This document shows, piece by piece, positions 1 through 7,125 of a stretch of DNA of 33,366 nucleotides. Source of the stretch: CAZZDA01 sp964652585. Its GTDB lineage: Bacteria > Patescibacteriota > Patescibacteriia > UBA1544. Location: positions 1 through 33,366 of the forward strand of contig CAZZDA010000007.1 of NCBI GenBank assembly GCA_964652585.1, given 5' to 3'. Under the pieces are notes generated by a model. That model was not told where the DNA came from and did not search any database. It worked only from the letters and a program-made list of their open reading frames with translations. The stretch's first letter is position 1, and each line of letters begins with the position of its first letter. Both the position numbers and the translations under genes were made by a program.

Positions 1-138
1 GCCTTTCAGGCGACCCCACTCATCAAGCCACCCGCTTTGCGGGGGGTGTCTGACTCATTAAAGATTGATACGGTACGTGTCGTTTCTTCCGAAGAAGAAG
101 CGTATCAGTGGTTTGCGGAAGATAACAAGAAAAAATAA
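1..138 (+). CDS. C-terminal fragment of a STAS/SpoIIAA-like protein (partial, paralogue of the next gene)
   Basis: The frame is open from base 1 to the TAA at 136-138. Its last 29 residues or so match the C-terminus of the next protein: DTVRVVSSEEEAYQWF here against DTVRIMSSVEEAYQWF there. It is therefore the tail of a tandem paralogue. The first 17 codons come from the GC-rich hairpin segment and match nothing in the neighbour, so the gene may have been broken by that repeat, or the repeat may be an assembly edge. Function would be that of the neighbour. Only the last part is seen, so whether an intact copy exists beyond the window cannot be judged. Confidence 0.6.
   Translation, partial: AFQATPLIKPPALRGVSDSLKIDTVRVVSSEEEAYQWFAEDNKKK
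29..48. repeat. GC-rich hairpin at the window edge
   Basis: CACCCGC (29-35), a TTT loop and GCGGGGGGTG (39-48) form a GC-rich hairpin in otherwise AT-rich surroundings. It lies just upstream of the point where similarity between the 1-138 reading frame and its neighbour begins. It resembles the other GC-rich palindromes in this window (28310-28348 and 30171-30186), so it may be a REP-like repeat at which assembly stopped. That link is inference. Confidence 0.45.
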
Positions 139-150
139 TATACTTATTCT

Positions 151-543
151 ATGCAAGAAGACAATAAAGTATATATTGATGACAGGGGTGTGATTCGTAT
201 TGTTATTCAAGGGGAGCAAACAACAGCAAAAGCACAACAGCTTGTTGATGAGCTACATGAAATTGCTGGCAAAAATCCTAGCAAGAAATTGAATGGCATT
301 ATTGACATGCAAAAGTTTTTACCTCCTTCAAAAAAGGCAGCGGAGATCTATAGAAATTTATTTGAGCATCCCCAGGTCGGTAAGGTAGTCTATTTGAGTA
401 AAGTACTTCCTTTTGCAGAGATATTTTTAAAGATGTTTATTGACGCCCTGCATCGTGATACGGTACGTATTATGTCTTCAGTTGAAGAAGCATATCAGTG
501 GTTTGAAGAGGATGGACAAAAGAATAATACTGAAGATGTATGA
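151..543 (+). CDS. STAS/SpoIIAA-like small protein
   Basis: This 130-residue soluble protein has an alternating beta/alpha pattern: a short N-terminal strand pair (VYIDDRGVIRIVIQG), a helix, then the strand GIIDMQ, a KVVYLS strand and a C-terminal AYQWFEED helix. This resembles the SpoIIAA-like/STAS fold (Pfam SpoIIAA-like family), which often ends in an EA-x-W-L/F helix. The family assignment is by pattern and is tentative; no phosphorylatable serine can be named with confidence. The start has no Shine-Dalgarno sequence. A TATACT hexamer (139-144) lies 6 nt before the ATG, which would place the transcription start at the start codon. The last codons overlap murB as ATGA, so the two are probably translationally coupled. 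A partial paralogue lies directly upstream. Confidence 0.65.
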   Translation: MQEDNKVYIDDRGVIRIVIQGEQTTAKAQQLVDELHEIAGKNPSKKLNGIIDMQKFLPPSKKAAEIYRNLFEHPQVGKVVYLSKVLPFAEIFLKMFIDALHRDTVRIMSSVEEAYQWFEEDGQKNNTEDV

Positions 544-1472
544 AAGGTATTCAGTATAATGTACCTCTTGCTCCCTATACGTCACTCAATATAGGTGGGA
601 AGGCGGAATTTTTTGTTGAAGCGAAAACGCGTGAAGATTTTTTAGAAGCGGTGCGATGGGCGAAAGAACGAAAGCTATTTATAACGTGTCTTGGCGGTGG
701 GAAAAATGTATTGATCTCTGACGCGGGTGTGAAAGGATTGGTGCTGCGTATTGCAATGCGAAAAAGTGTTATTGAAGGTACAAAGGTGAATGCGGAAGCA
801 GGAGTAGTCCTCGGATCTCTTGCGAGCAAAACCGCGCAAGCGGGACTCGGAGGTCTTGAATGGGGTGTTGCGGTTCCGGGAACTGTTGGAGGTGCGGTAC
901 GGGGAAATGCGGGAGCGTTTGGTGGAGAAATAAAAGACGTTGTACAGGAGGTTGAGGTGTGGGATGGACAGCGTGTCAAAAAACTGAGTAATAAAGAATG
1001 TCGTTTTGGCTATAGAGAGAGTTTTTTTAAGAGTGATGAGAGATGTGGTTATTATATTCTTGGCGTATATTTTACCTTAGAGGCAGAGAGTAAGAAAGTA
1101 TGCGAAGAACGTATCAAAACATATGGTGGTACAAAAGTGGCAACACAACCGCTTGGGAGTGCGACTGCCGGCTGTACATTTAAAAATATATGTTTTGAAA
1201 AACCGGATTCCAAGTGGCGCAATATTGTACCAAAACAATTTTTAGAAGATAGAGTTATTCCGGCAGGATGGCTTATTGATGAAACGGGACTTAAAGGAAA
1301 AAAAATAGGAGGCATTTCCATAAGCCGCCAACATGGAAATTTTTTCTTAAACGACGGAACAGGAACAGCTGAGGATATGATAATGCTTATCAGTATGGTA
1401 AAAATGCGGGTGCGTGACCAATTTGGCATTCAACTGCAGGAAGAAATACAACTTTTAGGATTTGAAGAATAA
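540..1472 (+). CDS. murB: UDP-N-acetylmuramate dehydrogenase
   Basis: MurB is a cytoplasmic FAD enzyme that reduces UDP-GlcNAc-enolpyruvate to UDP-MurNAc with NADPH, the second committed step of peptidoglycan precursor synthesis. The 310 residues show the FAD-binding motif GGGKNVLIS (52-60), the long glycine-rich stretch with PGTVGGAVRGNAGAFGGE (113-130), GYRESFFK (157-164, substrate-binding Tyr/Arg region), TAGCTFKN (209-216), AGWLIDETGLKG (242-253) and a C-terminal EEIQLLG whose glutamate (301/302) matches the family catalytic Glu. The position of the usual proton-donating serine (SAGS-x-F-KN) is cysteine 212. The gene overlaps the STAS-like gene by ATGA. The locus therefore retains cell-wall synthesis, consistent with ftsEX and the FtsB-like gene further right. 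Confidence 0.95.
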   Translation: MKGIQYNVPLAPYTSLNIGGKAEFFVEAKTREDFLEAVRWAKERKLFITCLGGGKNVLISDAGVKGLVLRIAMRKSVIEGTKVNAEAGVVLGSLASKTAQAGLGGLEWGVAVPGTVGGAVRGNAGAFGGEIKDVVQEVEVWDGQRVKKLSNKECRFGYRESFFKSDERCGYYILGVYFTLEAESKKVCEERIKTYGGTKVATQPLGSATAGCTFKNICFEKPDSKWRNIVPKQFLEDRVIPAGWLIDETGLKGKKIGGISISRQHGNFFLNDGTGTAEDMIMLISMVKMRVRDQFGIQLQEEIQLLGFEE

Positions 1473-1498
1473 AAAAGCGGCCGCCCGAAGGTTGCCGC
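1471..1498 (-). terminator. Intrinsic terminator of the minus-strand receiver operon
   Basis: GCGGCCGCC (1477-1485), a CGAA tetraloop and GGTTGCCGC (1490-1498) form a stem with one mismatch. On the minus strand it is followed by six Ts (1476-1471), the layout of a rho-independent terminator 14 nt after the receiver gene stops. On the + strand there is no T-run, so it is not an obvious terminator for murB, whose stop codon it abuts. Confidence 0.75.
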
Positions 1499-1512
1499 GA
1501 ATGAACAGAGAA

Positions 1513-1911
1513 CTACAGCGGTTTAATGAGCTTGAGAATCATGTCCACAAGCTCGCTCATGTGAAAAGGCTTCCGCAGATATGGCTGCGTGGGCGGAATG
1601 TCTTCATGCCGCTGCAGCACGTACGTGAGCGGCTCGCTGGTGGTGAGTATAGTTGGGGTGTAGCGGAGCAGCTGATCGCGATGAATTATTTCCAGCAGAT
1701 CGCCGCCTGTTTCTTCTCCATAAACATGATAGTCCGTAATGACTACCTTGGTGTGGCGCTCGCTACGAAACCGGGTCAGCGCGTCAACAACGTTTGTCGC
1801 ACATACGACGCGCACCGAGTTGCCAAATCTTTTCTCGCAGTACTGACGAAGGGTATCGCGAATCGGTTCTTGATCTTCCATATGCAAAAACACAGCTTGT
1901 TTCGTGTACAT
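1513..1911 (-). CDS. Stand-alone response-regulator receiver domain protein
   Basis: The 132 residues form one receiver (REC) domain with no output domain. Key positions can be placed: the acidic pair E12-D13 after the first strand (AVFLHMEDQE), phospho-acceptor D60 at the end of strand 3 (KVVITDYHVYGEE), the conserved Thr in ILTTSEP (about 91) and the Lys of LRKPF (114). The protein could act as a phosphorylation relay or a protein-interaction switch. No histidine kinase lies in the window, so its partner is unknown. It has a good RBS (AAGGAG, 6 nt before ATG), unlike the + strand genes. It follows the 1929-2519 gene by 17 nt and shares its promoter, and an intrinsic terminator follows. Confidence 0.85.
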   Translation of the reverse strand: MYTKQAVFLHMEDQEPIRDTLRQYCEKRFGNSVRVVCATNVVDALTRFRSERHTKVVITDYHVYGEETGGDLLEIIHRDQLLRYTPTILTTSEPLTYVLQRHEDIPPTQPYLRKPFHMSELVDMILKLIKPL

Positions 1912-1928
1912 AGCTCTCCTTACGGTTT

Positions 1929-2519
1929 CTACCCTTCACGGCGGATGATATATTCCGCCATAGTGTTGATGAGTCGGGTTGTGTCATCCAAGTCGTCTCT
2001 GTCGGCACATTTCCATCCCGCTGATTCAAAATTCTCCTTTTCGTCTTTGCTGCAGAGCAGTAATACGGCAGCTCTCGGAAACATCGGCTCTCGATCTTCA
2101 CGCTCTGCCAAAACAATATGTTTGAGTAGTGTGTCGTATTGCGGTGTGTTTGTGTCAACGACTACGCAATCAATCCATTTACCAAGCAGTGTATGCGTGG
2201 TAAACAGCAGGCATTTTACGCCATTATGAAACTCATAAAACACCGACCGCTCCAATTTCCATGAAGGAAGTATTTCTTCGGCGAGACTGTCCAGATACTC
2301 GTCCACTATATTTTCAGCATCTATGAGATTACCTAGAATGTTGTGGAGGTGCTGAACGGCGAGATTCCGAGTTTGTTCCGCCCGTGTTTGTATGTATGTT
2401 TTTGCGTCACATGCCTGTTCATCCATGGTGTTTATTGCTTTTGAGAGCGTATTATTGATCAGGTGTGCAATACTTTCGGAATCCACAGAGCTTGGCATAA
2501 CAAACAGAAAGCGAATCAT
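1929..2519 (-). CDS. Unrecognised protein, possibly with a degenerate receiver-like C-terminal half
   Basis: This 196-residue protein is not recognised. The start chosen is the ATG at 2519 because a perfect AGGAGG lies just upstream; a longer frame to 2603 would run through the promoter. Residues 1-10 look like a beta strand (MIRFLFVMPS), about 15-90 are helical and charged, and 115-196 read like part of an alpha/beta domain: strand DCVVVDTNTP (117-126), strand RAAVLLLCSKDE (149-160), then a final helix. This recalls the second half of a receiver domain with an Asp at the end of the strand (D122), but the resemblance is weak. It is first in a two-gene operon with the receiver protein, so the two may interact. 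Confidence 0.75.
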   Translation of the reverse strand: MIRFLFVMPSSVDSESIAHLINNTLSKAINTMDEQACDAKTYIQTRAEQTRNLAVQHLHNILGNLIDAENIVDEYLDSLAEEILPSWKLERSVFYEFHNGVKCLLFTTHTLLGKWIDCVVVDTNTPQYDTLLKHIVLAEREDREPMFPRAAVLLLCSKDEKENFESAGWKCADRDDLDDTTRLINTMAEYIIRREG

Positions 2520-2571
2520 GTTATCTCCTCCTGAGAAAGTATGTAATTGTAAGGAACGCCTGTAACAGCTC

Positions 2572-2600
2572 TTTATACCATGTCGTAACAACTTTGTCAA
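2572..2600 (-). promoter_or_regulatory. Sigma-70-type promoter of the minus-strand operon
   Basis: Read on the minus strand, TTGACA (2600-2595), a 17-nt spacer and TATAAA (2577-2572) make a near-consensus promoter. Transcription would begin near 2565, giving a leader of about 45 nt that ends in AGGAGG before the 2519 ATG. Its -35 box sits back-to-back with that of the divergent hpf promoter. Confidence 0.75.
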
Positions 2601-2602
2601 CA

Positions 2603-2630
2603 TTGCGAATCATGAAAATCGTGGTACACT
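2603..2630 (+). promoter_or_regulatory. Candidate extended -10 promoter for hpf
   Basis: TTGCGA (2603-2608), a 16-nt spacer and TACACT (2625-2630), the latter preceded by TG-G (extended -10), face hpf. The predicted start near 2637 leaves about 39 nt of leader with no Shine-Dalgarno sequence. The same TGGTAYACT core followed 12-13 nt later by ACAGTTGACA recurs before the FtsB-like gene. Confidence 0.5.
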
Positions 2631-2635
2631 ATAGA

Positions 2636-2666
2636 ACAATTGACAGTTGACAATTAACCGTTAACC
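2636..2666 (+). repeat. Copy 1 of a dispersed ACAGTTGACA / TTAAC-rich motif
   Basis: The stretch holds TTGACAGTTGACAATTAACC followed by GTTAACCC. The core ACAGTTGACA (2643-2652) is found again at 23714-23723, and related blocks occur at 28209-28285 between two tRNA genes. Here it lies in the early transcribed region of the hpf message. Confidence 0.5.
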
Positions 2667-2675
2667 CTTAGCGTT

Positions 2676-3281
2676 ATGCCTCTGCAAATATCAGGGAAAA
2701 ACATTGAAGTCACGTCATCTCTTCAACAGTATGTTGAAGAAAAAATAGGTGGTGTACGTAAGTATTTTTCGGATATTCAGAAATTTCAAGTAAGCCTTTC
2801 CGTTGATCATCACCATAATAAGGGTGAGAAAGTGCATCGCATTGACATTACAATGCATGTTCCCAAAGAAATTTTTCACGTACATGTACAAGCTTCAGAA
2901 ATGCACGAAGCGATAGATAAAGCATCCGCGAAACTGCAACAGCACATCAAGCGATATAAAAAGCGTTTTGACGCGCAAGATAGAGCAACTCTTCGGCGAC
3001 TTAAAGAAACGGTATTGACCTGGCCGACAGCATTTATGCGTAAGACATCGCATGATACAAACACGCCAAAACGCCGGGATGGCGAACGTATAGATGAAGG
3101 AATGATTTCTGAAAGAGTGGCTGTTCCGTATGTGAAGCCCATGACCGAAGAAGAGGCGCTTATACGATGGGAACAACGAGGAGGTAGTACCTTTCTTTTT
3201 GTACATGAGCGAAACCAAAAACCGGCCGTGCTTTCACGCGACGCGCAGAATCGTATTGTACTTGCTTATCTTGATCTCTAA
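2676..3281 (+). CDS. hpf: Long-form ribosome hibernation promoting factor
   Basis: HPF binds the 30S decoding centre and, in its long form, pairs two ribosomes into inactive 100S dimers during starvation. The 201 residues divide into the S30AE/RaiA N-domain (1 to about 110: QISGKNIEVTSSLQQYVEEK, HRIDITMHVP, DKASAKLQQHIKRYKKR), a linker, and the C-terminal dimerisation domain (about 150-201: KPMTEEEALIRWEQRGGSTF, then VLSRDAQNRIVLAYLDL). The total length matches long HPF rather than short HPF/YfiA. secA follows 186 nt downstream, the same neighbour as in many Firmicutes. It has its own promoter, divergent from the receiver operon. Confidence 0.93.
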   Translation: MPLQISGKNIEVTSSLQQYVEEKIGGVRKYFSDIQKFQVSLSVDHHHNKGEKVHRIDITMHVPKEIFHVHVQASEMHEAIDKASAKLQQHIKRYKKRFDAQDRATLRRLKETVLTWPTAFMRKTSHDTNTPKRRDGERIDEGMISERVAVPYVKPMTEEEALIRWEQRGGSTFLFVHERNQKPAVLSRDAQNRIVLAYLDL

Positions 3282-3467
3282 ATACATGCTTTCTTTAGAG
3301 AAATCATACTATGCAACAGCACTCCATAAGAAAACGAAAATGGCAACCTGCTTGTTTTTCGCGCGAAAAAATCCTCAATGCAGCTACAGCTGCACCTCGG
3401 AGTTTTTTCCCACTCCAAAACTGCGCATCTTGCTCATTTTCATTTCTTCTAAGTACTATTTCATCGT
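3282..3467 (+). promoter_or_regulatory. hpf-secA spacer with palindromes and a candidate secA promoter
   Basis: No gene is seen here. The spacer holds a perfect 16-bp palindrome TTTTTCGCGCGAAAAA (3355-3370), a GCAGCT/AGCTGC hairpin (about 3380-3393) and GGAGT/ACTCC arms around a T-run (about 3399-3416), which together could end the hpf transcript. TTGCTC (3430-3435), an 18-nt spacer and TACTAT (3454-3459) could drive secA. That would place the start 1-2 nt before the ATG, giving a nearly leaderless message. No RBS is visible. Confidence 0.4.
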
Positions 3468-6179
3468 ATGATTTCTCTTAAAAAGCTTTTTAGTGGCGAT
3501 CCTAATAAGAAGGTCATAGAAAATTTTCAACCTCTTATTACACAAATCAATGACCTGGAACCTCGGTTCCAGGATTTTCATGACGATCAATTTTCGGAAG
3601 AGACGAAAAAACTGCGTGAGCGATCAAAAAACGGCACTTCACTGGATGAGCTTTTACCCGAAGCGTTTGCGATTGTACGCGAGGCGGCAAAAAGGACATT
3701 GAACCAAAGACATTATGATGTGCAGCTTATGGGGGGCATAGCTCTCCACCAAGGACATATTGCCGAGATGAAAACAGGTGAAGGAAAAACATTGACCGCA
3801 ACTTTACCGGTGTATCTTAATGCGCTCACGGGACACGGCGTACACGTGGTAACGGTCAATGACTATCTTGCGCAGAGAGATGCTCAATGGATGGGAAAAG
3901 TATATGCACTCTTAGGATTGACCACAGCTTCAATTCAGCATATGGAGGCGTTTCAGTATGATTCGGAAAGTGAAAATAATCTGAAATCTATTACACGAAA
4001 AGAGGCATACGCAAGCGACATTACGTATGGGACTAACAATGAATACGGATTTGATTATTTGCGGGACAATATGGTGCCGAGTTTAGACCAAAAAGTACAG
4101 CGAGATTTTTCATACGCAATTATTGATGAGGTGGACAGCATCTTGATCGACGAGGCACGTACGCCGCTTATTATCTCGGCTCCCGCCGAAGAAAGTGCTG
4201 AACAGTACTACCAGTTTGCACGGCTGGTTGAGAAGCTTAAAGAGGGCGCTGAATACAATATTGATGAAAAAATGCGCGCGGCAACACTGACCGAAGAGGG
4301 TATTACAACCATAGAAAAAGCGCTCGGCCTTGATAATATGTATACGCAAGGCGGAATAAAGCTGGTGCATCATGCTGAACAAGCATTGCGCGCGCACGCG
4401 CTTTTCAAGCGTGATAAAGACTATGTGGTAAAAGACGGCGAGGTGGTGATCATTGATGAGTTCACCGGACGCATGATGCAGGGTAGGCGATATAGCGAAG
4501 GGTTGCATCAGGCAATTGAGGCAAAAGAAGGTGTAGCTGTTCAGCGGGAAAGCCAAACGCTTGCGACCATCACATTTCAAAATTATTTTCGCATGTACAA
4601 AAAACTTGCTGGCATGACGGGTACGGCTGCAACTGAGGCGGAAGAGTTTAGCAAGATCTATAATCTTGATGTGGTCTCTATTCCCACCAACAAACCGATC
4701 ATTCGCCAAGATTTCCAAGATCGTATTTATAAAAACGAGAAAGGAAAGCTAGCTGCGGTAGTCAAAGACATCAAAGAAAAGCACGCGCAAGGACAGCCGG
4801 TACTTGTGGGTACGATATCTATTGAAAAAAACGAAGAACTGGGGAATTTATTAGAGCTGGAAGGCGTGTCGCACCAAGTGCTCAATGCCAAACATCATGC
4901 AAAGGAAGCGGATATTATTGCACAAGCAGGGCGTAAGGGTGCGGTAACGATAGCAACAAATATGGCAGGTCGTGGTGTTGATATTATGCTTGGTGGTTCG
5001 CAAGCGTCCTCACAAGAAACAGATGGTATTCGCACACGTGGAGGATTGCATGTTATTGGAACAGAGCGTCATGAGTCGCGGCGTATTGACAATCAACTTC
5101 GCGGTCGTACAGGACGGCAAGGAGATCCGGGGTCAACACAGTTTTATGTTTCAATGGAGGATGATCTCATGCGTATTTTTGGTTCTGAAAAGATGAAGCG
5201 TATGATGGAGACGCTTGGTGTTCCCGATGATATGCCTATAGAACATAAAATGATCTCCAATTCTCTTGAGTCAGCACAAAAAAAAGTGGAAGGACATCAC
5301 TTTGACACAAGAAAACATTTGTTGGAATATGATGATGTGTTGAATAAGCATCGAGAGGCTATCTACACAAAAAGGAACGATATTTTACACATACACGCAA
5401 AAAGCGGAAAACTTCATGAAGAAATATCTACTCTTATTGAAGGAGAGCTTGAACAAGTTGTCTCGTTTCATACGGCATCTGAACGTGTTGCGGAGTGGAA
5501 TGTGAAAGAAATTTACGAAGTGGCGCATACGATCTTTCCTATCTCTCAAGAAGATCGTTTGTCGCTTGAAATGTTGAGCGAACACGCAGGAGAGGAAAAA
5601 GCGGCTGAGCGGAATAAAAGTAATGAAGCACGTGTACGAACACATCTGATTGTCCACCTGAAAGATCTGGCAGAGAAAGCATATAGCATGCTTACGGAAC
5701 GCATTACAAAAGATGGAGAGAGGGTGCAAGGAGATGGTGCTGCGGCACTCATGGGTTTGATCGAGCGCGATCTCTACTTACGCGCTATTGATACGCTTTG
5801 GATAGAGCATTTGGAAGCCATTGATCACTTGCGGCAAGGGATCGGCTTGCGAGGGTATGGGCAGAGAGACCCTTTGGTTGAATACAAGAAAGAGTCGTAT
5901 CGTCTTTTCCATGAGCTTATGAATACCATTCAAAAAGATATTGTGTATAGCATCTACAAAGTGGGAGTGCGCACAAGTGCCGCGCCAACGCTTCTCCAAC
6001 GACAGGGGATTCAGCTTTCCGCGCCGGCAAAGACAATGAAAGAGGGGCAAATAGTATTATCTTCGACTCCTAAAGACACTCAAGGCAACAAGATCGGTAG
6101 AAATGATCCATGTCCCTGTGGCAGCGGGAAAAAATTTAAAAAGTGCGGATTGATTAATGCGTCGTATCACAAAGGGTAG
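3468..6179 (+). CDS. secA: Protein translocase ATPase SecA
   Basis: SecA is the motor that drives unfolded preproteins through SecYEG. The 903-residue length is normal. Visible parts are the Walker A region MKTGEGKTLTA (101-111), the DEAD-type motif IIDEVDSILIDEARTPL (about 218-234), the preprotein cross-linking region after it, the second helicase half with VTIATNMAGRGVDI and TERHESRRIDNQLRGRTGRQ, the wing and scaffold with IDHLRQGIGLRGYGQRDP, and a C-terminal zinc module GRNDPCPCGSGKKFKKCG. The zinc module is complete (C-x-C-x8-C with a following CG). The gene follows hpf and ends convergently against a small minus-strand gene. Confidence 0.98.
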   Translation: MISLKKLFSGDPNKKVIENFQPLITQINDLEPRFQDFHDDQFSEETKKLRERSKNGTSLDELLPEAFAIVREAAKRTLNQRHYDVQLMGGIALHQGHIAEMKTGEGKTLTATLPVYLNALTGHGVHVVTVNDYLAQRDAQWMGKVYALLGLTTASIQHMEAFQYDSESENNLKSITRKEAYASDITYGTNNEYGFDYLRDNMVPSLDQKVQRDFSYAIIDEVDSILIDEARTPLIISAPAEESAEQYYQFARLVEKLKEGAEYNIDEKMRAATLTEEGITTIEKALGLDNMYTQGGIKLVHHAEQALRAHALFKRDKDYVVKDGEVVIIDEFTGRMMQGRRYSEGLHQAIEAKEGVAVQRESQTLATITFQNYFRMYKKLAGMTGTAATEAEEFSKIYNLDVVSIPTNKPIIRQDFQDRIYKNEKGKLAAVVKDIKEKHAQGQPVLVGTISIEKNEELGNLLELEGVSHQVLNAKHHAKEADIIAQAGRKGAVTIATNMAGRGVDIMLGGSQASSQETDGIRTRGGLHVIGTERHESRRIDNQLRGRTGRQGDPGSTQFYVSMEDDLMRIFGSEKMKRMMETLGVPDDMPIEHKMISNSLESAQKKVEGHHFDTRKHLLEYDDVLNKHREAIYTKRNDILHIHAKSGKLHEEISTLIEGELEQVVSFHTASERVAEWNVKEIYEVAHTIFPISQEDRLSLEMLSEHAGEEKAAERNKSNEARVRTHLIVHLKDLAEKAYSMLTERITKDGERVQGDGAAALMGLIERDLYLRAIDTLWIEHLEAIDHLRQGIGLRGYGQRDPLVEYKKESYRLFHELMNTIQKDIVYSIYKVGVRTSAAPTLLQRQGIQLSAPAKTMKEGQIVLSSTPKDTQGNKIGRNDPCPCGSGKKFKKCGLINASYHKG

Positions 6180-6186
6180 AGTTATT

Positions 6187-6213
6187 AAAAAAAGCCGCTA
6201 CTGAAAGTGCGGC
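6187..6213 (-). terminator. Intrinsic terminator of the small minus-strand gene
   Basis: GCCGC (6194-6198) and GCGGC (6209-6213) form the stem, and seven As on the + strand (6187-6193) are the T-run on the minus strand. The stem overlaps the stop codon of the 6198-6501 gene and lies 8 nt after secA ends, so it separates two convergent genes. Confidence 0.7.
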
Positions 6214-6501
6214 ACTAGGGGTTCGATGACGAAACGTAAGAAATTCTCACAATTACTTTTGCTTTCAGGTGTACATCCATTGTGTACGCCTATCCACACT
6301 TCTTGCGGAGAAAAGAAGTACATCCAAATTTCATATCCCTCCTCTCCGTAGTCGCGTTGTAGTTGTCCAAGTCTCCTCGAGATTATTGATCTGACCTTGA
6401 TCGATCAAGAACACTTGTTCCGCGGAGGGTAGGTCGCGTACCACTGATATAACTAATTTACTGTATGTACGGATTCTTCTGTTTATGTGGCTGACAGACA
6501 T
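6198..6501 (-). pseudogene. Small unrecognised gene with a frameshift
   Basis: A perfect RBS (GAGGAGGGAG, about 6 nt upstream) precedes the ATG at 6501. The first frame reads MSVSHINRRIRTYSKLVISV and on to SAEQVFLIDQGQINN but stops at 6331 after 56 residues. A second frame then gives a convincing C-terminus (LQRDYGEEGYEIWMYFFSPQ, EVWIGVHNGCTPESK, ending FVIEPLVPHFQ) that stops at 6198 inside a good terminator. Start to stop is 304 nt, one more than a multiple of three, so a +1 shift lies between about 6330 and 6400. Corrected, the protein would be about 100 residues, small and soluble. I do not recognise the family. A sequencing error, a true pseudogene or programmed frameshifting are all possible. 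Confidence 0.6.
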
Positions 6502-6560
6502 AAGAACTCCCTCCTCGCAAAAGTTGATACAATGAGCATTTTTATATTGTATTTTGATGA

Positions 6561-6592
6561 AAGAGCCACTTATAGTGTGCTCTTATTTTTTT
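6561..6592 (+). terminator. Intrinsic terminator-like hairpin with no obvious upstream gene
   Basis: AAGAGC (6561-6566) pairs with GCTCTT (6579-6584), with an inner CAC/GTG pairing, and an A plus seven Ts follow (6586-6592). It points along + but the only + gene upstream is secA, 380 nt away, with an antisense gene between. It may stop secA read-through before the perR promoter. Confidence 0.5.
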
Positions 6593-6636
6593 GTAGCTGT
6601 CAAAAATAGTGTCCTTACTTATGCACATCAAACCTC

Positions 6637-6665
6637 TTGACAGAGTAATGCTGGAGGTGTATTAT
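6637..6665 (+). promoter_or_regulatory. Strong sigma-70-type promoter of the perR-sod-prx operon
   Basis: TTGACA (6637-6642), a 17-nt spacer and TATTAT (6660-6665) are close to consensus. The predicted start (about 6672) falls inside the palindrome at 6666-6686, which fits repression by a Fur-family protein bound there. Confidence 0.8.
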
Positions 6666-6686
6666 AAATAAGAATCATTCCTATTT
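6666..6686. promoter_or_regulatory. PerR/Fur-type operator
   Basis: This 21-bp inverted repeat around GAATCATTC matches its own reverse complement except at the centre and one symmetric pair. It resembles the 7-1-7 boxes of Fur/PerR proteins. It abuts the -10 box and covers the predicted transcription start of an operon whose first gene is a PerR-type regulator, so autorepression is the natural reading. Confidence 0.75.
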
Positions 6687-6693
6687 AAAATAT

Positions 6694-7113
6694 ATGTATA
6701 AAGATGGACAGCAGGAACTTCTCTTCAAGATGACCAAGCAGCGGCAGGCGATCTTGGGGTTTTTACGTTCACGGCGTGATCATCCAAACGCGGAAGAGGT
6801 ATACAAAGCAGTGAAAAAAAAGATTTCAACGGTAAGTTTGGGAACGGTCTATCGCAACCTTTCTTTTTTGCGCGATCGAGGTATCATTGACGAATTTTCA
6901 TTCGGTAAAGATAAGAAAGCTCGTTATGACGCCTTTGTGGAAACTCATGCGCATTTTTCTTGTAAAGAATGTGGCTTGGTAAAGGATGTTGATTTTCGAA
7001 GACCGGATCTCTTGATGGCATCGTGCGGAAAGTCACTTGACCACGAGGTGCATAAGCTGCAAATTGAATGTACAGGCTTGTGCAAAGGATGTATGAAAGC
7101 TCATAATTCATAA
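6694..7113 (+). CDS. perR: Fur-family peroxide-responsive repressor, PerR type
   Basis: The 139 residues hold a winged helix (about 12-70: MTKQRQAILGFLRS, then TVSLGTVYRNLSFLRDRGII) and a metal-binding dimerisation domain (about 77-139). The residues equivalent to the regulatory site of Bacillus PerR are all present: H30 (RRDHPNAEEVY), D79 (ARYD, where Fur proteins usually have Glu), H85 and H87 (THAHFSC) and D100 (VKDVD). The structural zinc site is C90-x2-C93 and C130-x2-C133. Asp79 and the two downstream peroxide/superoxide defence genes favour PerR over Fur or Zur. Metal-catalysed oxidation of the histidines would release the operator at 6666-6686. No RBS is visible. SOD follows after 12 nt. 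Confidence 0.88.
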   Translation: MYKDGQQELLFKMTKQRQAILGFLRSRRDHPNAEEVYKAVKKKISTVSLGTVYRNLSFLRDRGIIDEFSFGKDKKARYDAFVETHAHFSCKECGLVKDVDFRRPDLLMASCGKSLDHEVHKLQIECTGLCKGCMKAHNS

Positions 7114-7125
7114 TGTGTAATATCT

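Noticed and set aside
575..1429. Two minus-strand frames of 125-134 codons opposite murB
   Set aside because: Shadow frames of a confidently identified gene.
1462..2229. 255-codon + strand frame opposite the receiver operon
   Set aside because: It overlaps two minus-strand genes with domains, RBSs, promoter and terminator. Its own translation is low-complexity and has no start signals.
4110..4718. 202-codon minus-strand frame inside secA
   Set aside because: It lies opposite a conserved SecA region and is a shadow frame without signals.
6604..6615. TAGTGTCC shared with the right window edge
   Set aside because: Only eight bases match and the flanks differ, which is expected by chance.
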